This document shows positions 61,466 to 64,000 of a stretch of DNA of 64,000 nucleotides, piece after piece. The notes under the pieces were generated by a model. That model was not told the origin of the DNA. It was given only the letters and a program-made list of their open reading frames with translations, and searched no databases. The position numbers and the translations under genes were made by a program. This stretch comes from an uncultured Bacteroides sp. (lineage in GTDB: Bacteria > Bacteroidota > Bacteroidia > Cytophagales > Cyclobacteriaceae), in the NCBI GenBank assembly GCA_902168185.1, contig CABHOV010000077.1, positions 1-64,000 of the forward strand, given 5' to 3'. Position 1 is the first letter of the stretch, and each line of letters starts with the position of its first letter.

Positions 61466-62101
61466 TTACTTGTAGCTGTTAAAGGATTCTCGAATTAGCT
61501 TGGCAATCCATGCGGGTGCAATGGACATGTCGTGTTTTAGATCATCAAGATCCTCACGCACGATAAAGGATTCTATTTTCTCAGACATTTCTGCCGTTAA
61601 GTTTTTCTGGCCAATAGCTTTAAGTGCAGGAATAACCTGACCGGTTATTTTGCCTTTTAATGCAAAGTTTTTAGGCGATGCATGTTTGAATGTAATCGCG
61701 TAACTAGTTACGCCCTCTTTTTCCTCAACGTTGATGACCTTTGATGGACCATCAGTTAAGTAAACATAGTTCAGAGGCACTTGGGTAGAAAGCCCTAATT
61801 TCCAAAGCGCTACTTCTCCCGTGGGAATGATGCGAGATTTATCTCGTCTCGCAATAGCGTTTGCTATATCATCTGGATTCGGGAGAAGAAAGCCGTGGTC
61901 GCCAAGCTTCTTAGGAACTAGGTATATGCCCTGCGAAAGCCTTTTGATTATCTTCACTTTAACTAGTCGGGTTAACTGTTGACGGACAGCTTCTGCGCTG
62001 CCTTCATCGATGAGATCCTGTATAAAAAAGATTGTACCGGGCAGCATTTGTTCAAGCCGGTTGATGATTTTATCGCTTACTGTGGGTCCTTTCCGCTTCA
62101 T
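61466..62101 (-). CDS. abiEi: AbiEi-type antitoxin / DUF6088 transcriptional regulator
   Basis: ATG 62101 (MKRKGPTVSDKIIN) is preferred over a GTG at 62107. The 211-residue protein starts with a winged helix (I-I-N-R-L-E-Q-M-L-P-G, A-V-R-Q-Q-L-T-R-L-V-K, I-I-K-R-L-S-Q-G-I-Y), followed by the DUF6088/AbiEi C-terminal domain (L-N-Y-V-Y-L-T-D-G-P-S-K). Such antitoxins repress their operon through repeated sites. TTGTCACAA palindromic motifs overlap the leader and the predicted -7 box at 62151 and are the probable target. The type IV TA antitoxin role is family knowledge. Confidence 0.85.
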   Translation of the reverse strand: MKRKGPTVSDKIINRLEQMLPGTIFFIQDLIDEGSAEAVRQQLTRLVKVKIIKRLSQGIYLVPKKLGDHGFLLPNPDDIANAIARRDKSRIIPTGEVALWKLGLSTQVPLNYVYLTDGPSKVINVEEKEGVTSYAITFKHASPKNFALKGKITGQVIPALKAIGQKNLTAEMSEKIESFIVREDLDDLKHDMSIAPAWIAKLIRESFNSYK

Positions 62102-62158
62102 TGTCACAAAATCTACTAAGTTTTATTAATAAGTACAATAAATATTGTCACAAATTTA
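62100..62158 (-). promoter_or_regulatory. Promoter and twin operator of the AbiE pair
   Basis: ATTGTCACAAA occurs at 62100-62110 and again at 62144-62154, 44 bp apart (about four helical turns). Its core TTGTCACAA is a near palindrome. The minus-strand sequence TAAATTTG at 62151-62158 matches the Bacteroidota -7 consensus TAnnTTTG exactly and overlaps the second repeat. AbiEi binding here would block RNA polymerase; this is inferred. Confidence 0.65.
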
Positions 62159-62273
62159 TATAATAATTGTGAATATATGTATTAATACCTACAGCGGCAG
62201 ACCTATAGCCACAGTCAAATGTAGGCTGTGCGCGCAATCAATGGCTAACAGAAGAAAAGCTTTCAATATTTTT

Positions 62274-62340
62274 TTTACCATCTAAAAGTGTTTTACAGGT
62301 GAAAATATACTTTACCTTTAATGCGCTTTTAGATGGTAAA
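62274..62340 (+). promoter_or_regulatory. Promoter flanked by a 15-bp inverted repeat, CGNR regulator operator
   Basis: TTTACCATCTAAAAG (62274-62288) and CTTTTAGATGGTAAA (62326-62340) are perfect inverted copies separated by 37 bp. Between them lies TACCTTTA (62313-62320), one base off the TAnnTTTG -7 consensus. The right arm ends 17 bp before the CGNR ATG. Looped repression by the CGNR protein itself is a reasonable inference. Confidence 0.65.
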
Positions 62341-62357
62341 GTAGTTTATACACTATT

Positions 62358-62969
62358 ATGACGAGAACGCTCGAAAATCTTCAGCTGAACGGGGGATGTC
62401 TTGCATTTAATTTCATTAATACGGTGAATACGCGAAAGCCTGCACCAGAATTTGAATATCTGAAGACATTCGAAGATTTCCTCAAGTGGTCAGCAAAGGC
62501 AGGGGCGCTTCCCGGAAAAAGATTACAGGCAATCCGCAAATATACCACTGCAAAACCGAAGGTCGCTTCAGCGCAGCTTGGTGATGTTATTGAAGTGCGC
62601 GAAAATCTATACCAGCTTTTTTCAGCCATCGCCGCAGGTAAATCACCCGATGAAACGGTGGTGAACGCATTCAACGAACGGCTTTCAATTGCTTTTCAAA
62701 AGATCGTCATACACGTTAACGCCAGCACGACTGTGGTTCAATTTAACAGCGATGAAGTGTCTGTCGAGGAGCCATTGAATATTATTATAAAGTCTGCTTT
62801 TGATATCCTGACCGGTAAGGACTTTCACCGGATAAAAGAGTGTCCACGTTGCGCATGGATTTTTTTGGACACCTCCAAGAATGGCGCACGCCGGTGGTGT
62901 GATATGAAGATATGCGGCAGCCGCGAAAAAGCACTCGAATACTATCACCGAAAAACAAAAAACTCCTGA
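62358..62969 (+). CDS. CGNR zinc-finger transcriptional regulator (ABATE domain)
   Basis: A 203-residue protein. The N-terminal ABATE domain (about 9-110; G-G-C-L-A-F-N-F-I-N-T-V-N-T-R) precedes the CGNR zinc finger (about 158-192; C162-P-R-C165, W-I-F-L-D-T-S-K-N-G-A-R-R-W-C181-D-M-K-I-C186-G-S-R). The four zinc cysteines are present; the family's C-G-N-R reads C-G-S-R. CGNR proteins are DNA-binding regulators, often of stress or metabolic genes. The gene is preceded by an inverted repeat around its promoter, consistent with autoregulation, and followed 24 bp later by a propeller lipoprotein gene on the same strand. Confidence 0.9.
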   Translation: MTRTLENLQLNGGCLAFNFINTVNTRKPAPEFEYLKTFEDFLKWSAKAGALPGKRLQAIRKYTTAKPKVASAQLGDVIEVRENLYQLFSAIAAGKSPDETVVNAFNERLSIAFQKIVIHVNASTTVVQFNSDEVSVEEPLNIIIKSAFDILTGKDFHRIKECPRCAWIFLDTSKNGARRWCDMKICGSREKALEYYHRKTKNS

Positions 62970-62993
62970 TCACATATGATTTTACAGGGGTCC

Positions 62994-63890
62994 ATGAGAA
63001 CTATTCTTCTTTTTACGATCGCCATCGTAACCACTCAATGCACCCTCAAACGGAAGCCTGCAACTTCCTTTCTTTACCCCGAACCCCAACCTGATTCTGT
63101 CGTTATACCTTTTCTGCCGGGCATTGTAAACGGAGACTCGCTCGATTTTAATGCAGCCTTCTCTCCGGACGGGAAGCATTTTTACTTCTCCAGATCAAAC
63201 CAGGGAAAGTGGATGATATATATAACTGAACGAAATGAAAGCACATGGAGCAAACCCGTACTGGCACCCTTTACGGAGAAGGAATATTCACAGGCTGACC
63301 CTTTTTTTACCAGTGATGGAACCCTATACTATATATCCAACAGACCACGACATACCCGCGATACTGTTCCGGATTATGATATCTGGTTTATTCGTCCACA
63401 GGGCGATGGTTCATGGACGGCCCCTGAAAATCTCGAAGCTATAAACTCGGATAGTACCGAATACTATGTCTCCCTTTCTGCCAACGGAAATATATACTTC
63501 GCATCCAATCGTATGGGGACATCAGGATCACACGATATCTATGTAAGCAGGTATATCAATGGACTTTACACCACACCGGAAAACCTGGGACCGGCCATCA
63601 ACTCCAAACAGATGGAACACGATCCCATGATTTCACCGGACGAACAGTATCTGATTTTCACTTCCGTTGACAGGGCTGATTCATACGGTAGTGGCGATCT
63701 TTACTATACATCTCGTAAAAGTGATGGCTCTTGGGCGCCGGCCAGGAACATGGGTAACAAGTTCAATACCGAGAGCTACGAGTATTGCACATACCTCACA
63801 CCGGACAATCAATACGTTTTTTTTAGCACGGCCTATGATGTGAAGTGGATCTCTGCCCGGTATCTACCCTGGAACATACATTTGAAGTGA
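62994..63890 (+). CDS. PD40 (TolB-like) beta-propeller lipoprotein
   Basis: ATG 62994 (MRTILLFTIAIVTTQC) yields a lipoprotein signal with lipidated cysteine 16; an earlier ATG at 62976 lacks sense. The 298-residue protein consists of PD40/WD40-like blades (A-A-F-S-P-D-G-K-H-F-Y-F-S-R, P-F-F-T-S-D-G-T-L-Y-Y-I-S-N-R, P-M-I-S-P-D-E-Q-Y-L-I-F-T-S). Such proteins are common surface or periplasmic lipoproteins of unknown role in Bacteroidota. It follows the CGNR regulator with 24 bp spacing on the same strand and may be in the same operon. Confidence 0.82.
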   Translation: MRTILLFTIAIVTTQCTLKRKPATSFLYPEPQPDSVVIPFLPGIVNGDSLDFNAAFSPDGKHFYFSRSNQGKWMIYITERNESTWSKPVLAPFTEKEYSQADPFFTSDGTLYYISNRPRHTRDTVPDYDIWFIRPQGDGSWTAPENLEAINSDSTEYYVSLSANGNIYFASNRMGTSGSHDIYVSRYINGLYTTPENLGPAINSKQMEHDPMISPDEQYLIFTSVDRADSYGSGDLYYTSRKSDGSWAPARNMGNKFNTESYEYCTYLTPDNQYVFFSTAYDVKWISARYLPWNIHLK

Positions 63891-63970
63891 CGAAGAAAAC
63901 TATATAGCGGACCGAACCTAGATATAGATATAAATCTAATGTTGTTGTCTTTCGTAAATAAAGGTGAGAA

Positions 63971-64000
63971 ATGCAGAAGAAATTTAACCTGAAATCTTTT
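63971..64000 (+). CDS. Possible 5' end of a further gene, cut by the window edge
   Basis: ATG 63971 opens a frame (M-Q-K-K-F-N-L-K-S-F) that continues to the window end, only ten codons. A basic start of this kind could begin a signal peptide or a cytoplasmic protein. The evidence is slight. Confidence 0.2.
   Translation, partial: MQKKFNLKSF

Overview
The window comes from a polysaccharide-degrading member of the Bacteroidota, probably an environmental Cytophagia- or Chitinophagia-like bacterium; I cannot name the genus. The evidence is SusC/SusD pairs, hybrid two-component systems (HTCS), type IX secretion (T9SS) C-terminal sorting domains of both type A and type B, a PorP/SprF protein, and starts without clear Shine-Dalgarno sequences. 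No rRNA, tRNA or CRISPR array was seen.

Layout. (1) 1-1850 is an accessory edge: the 3' end of an FGGY-type sugar kinase, a DUF1778/GNAT toxin-antitoxin pair with a duplicated upstream operator, a small cysteine-containing protein, and a decayed tyrosine recombinase. (2) 2000-15780 is a xylan/arabinoxylan-type locus: GH43, HTCS regulator, SusC, SusD, a second GH43 and a LacI-type regulator with a shortened effector domain. (3) 15800-18150 holds two minus-strand signalling genes, a membrane GAF protein with no output domain and a STAS-like protein. (4) 18680-30130 holds a GH42 beta-galactosidase, a GH74 xyloglucanase with five InlB-like repeats and a type B T9SS tail, an overlapping PorP/SprF-SPOR fusion gene, and a second HTCS. 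(5) 30685-37133 holds another STAS-like protein, a propeller histidine kinase without receiver or DNA-binding domain, and a TonB-dependent receptor. (6) 37540-48548, all on the minus strand, holds a parallel beta-helix/PDZ protein, a GH2 beta-galactosidase, and two GH74 enzymes with ricin-type lectin domains and type A T9SS tails. (7) 49329-60391 holds a third HTCS, SusC, SusD and a TIG-domain surface glycan-binding lipoprotein. (8) 60463-64000 holds an AbiE-type toxin-antitoxin pair, a CGNR zinc-finger regulator and a PD40 propeller lipoprotein.

How it may work together (inference). GH74 endo-xyloglucanases secreted by T9SS would cut xyloglucan outside the cell. The glycan-binding lipoprotein, SusD and SusC would capture and import the fragments. 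GH42 and GH2 galactosidases and the beta-helix enzyme would trim side chains. The second and third HTCS proteins have nearly the same DNA-recognition region and may control overlapping genes. The first HTCS locus with its two GH43 enzymes looks aimed at arabinose/xylose-containing glycans, and the kinase at the left edge fits pentose catabolism.

Most notable are the overlapping GH74/PorP-SPOR pair, the orphan signalling proteins lacking outputs, the chimeric 5' end of one GH74 gene, the shortened LacI protein, and several strong inverted or direct repeats next to regulatory genes.
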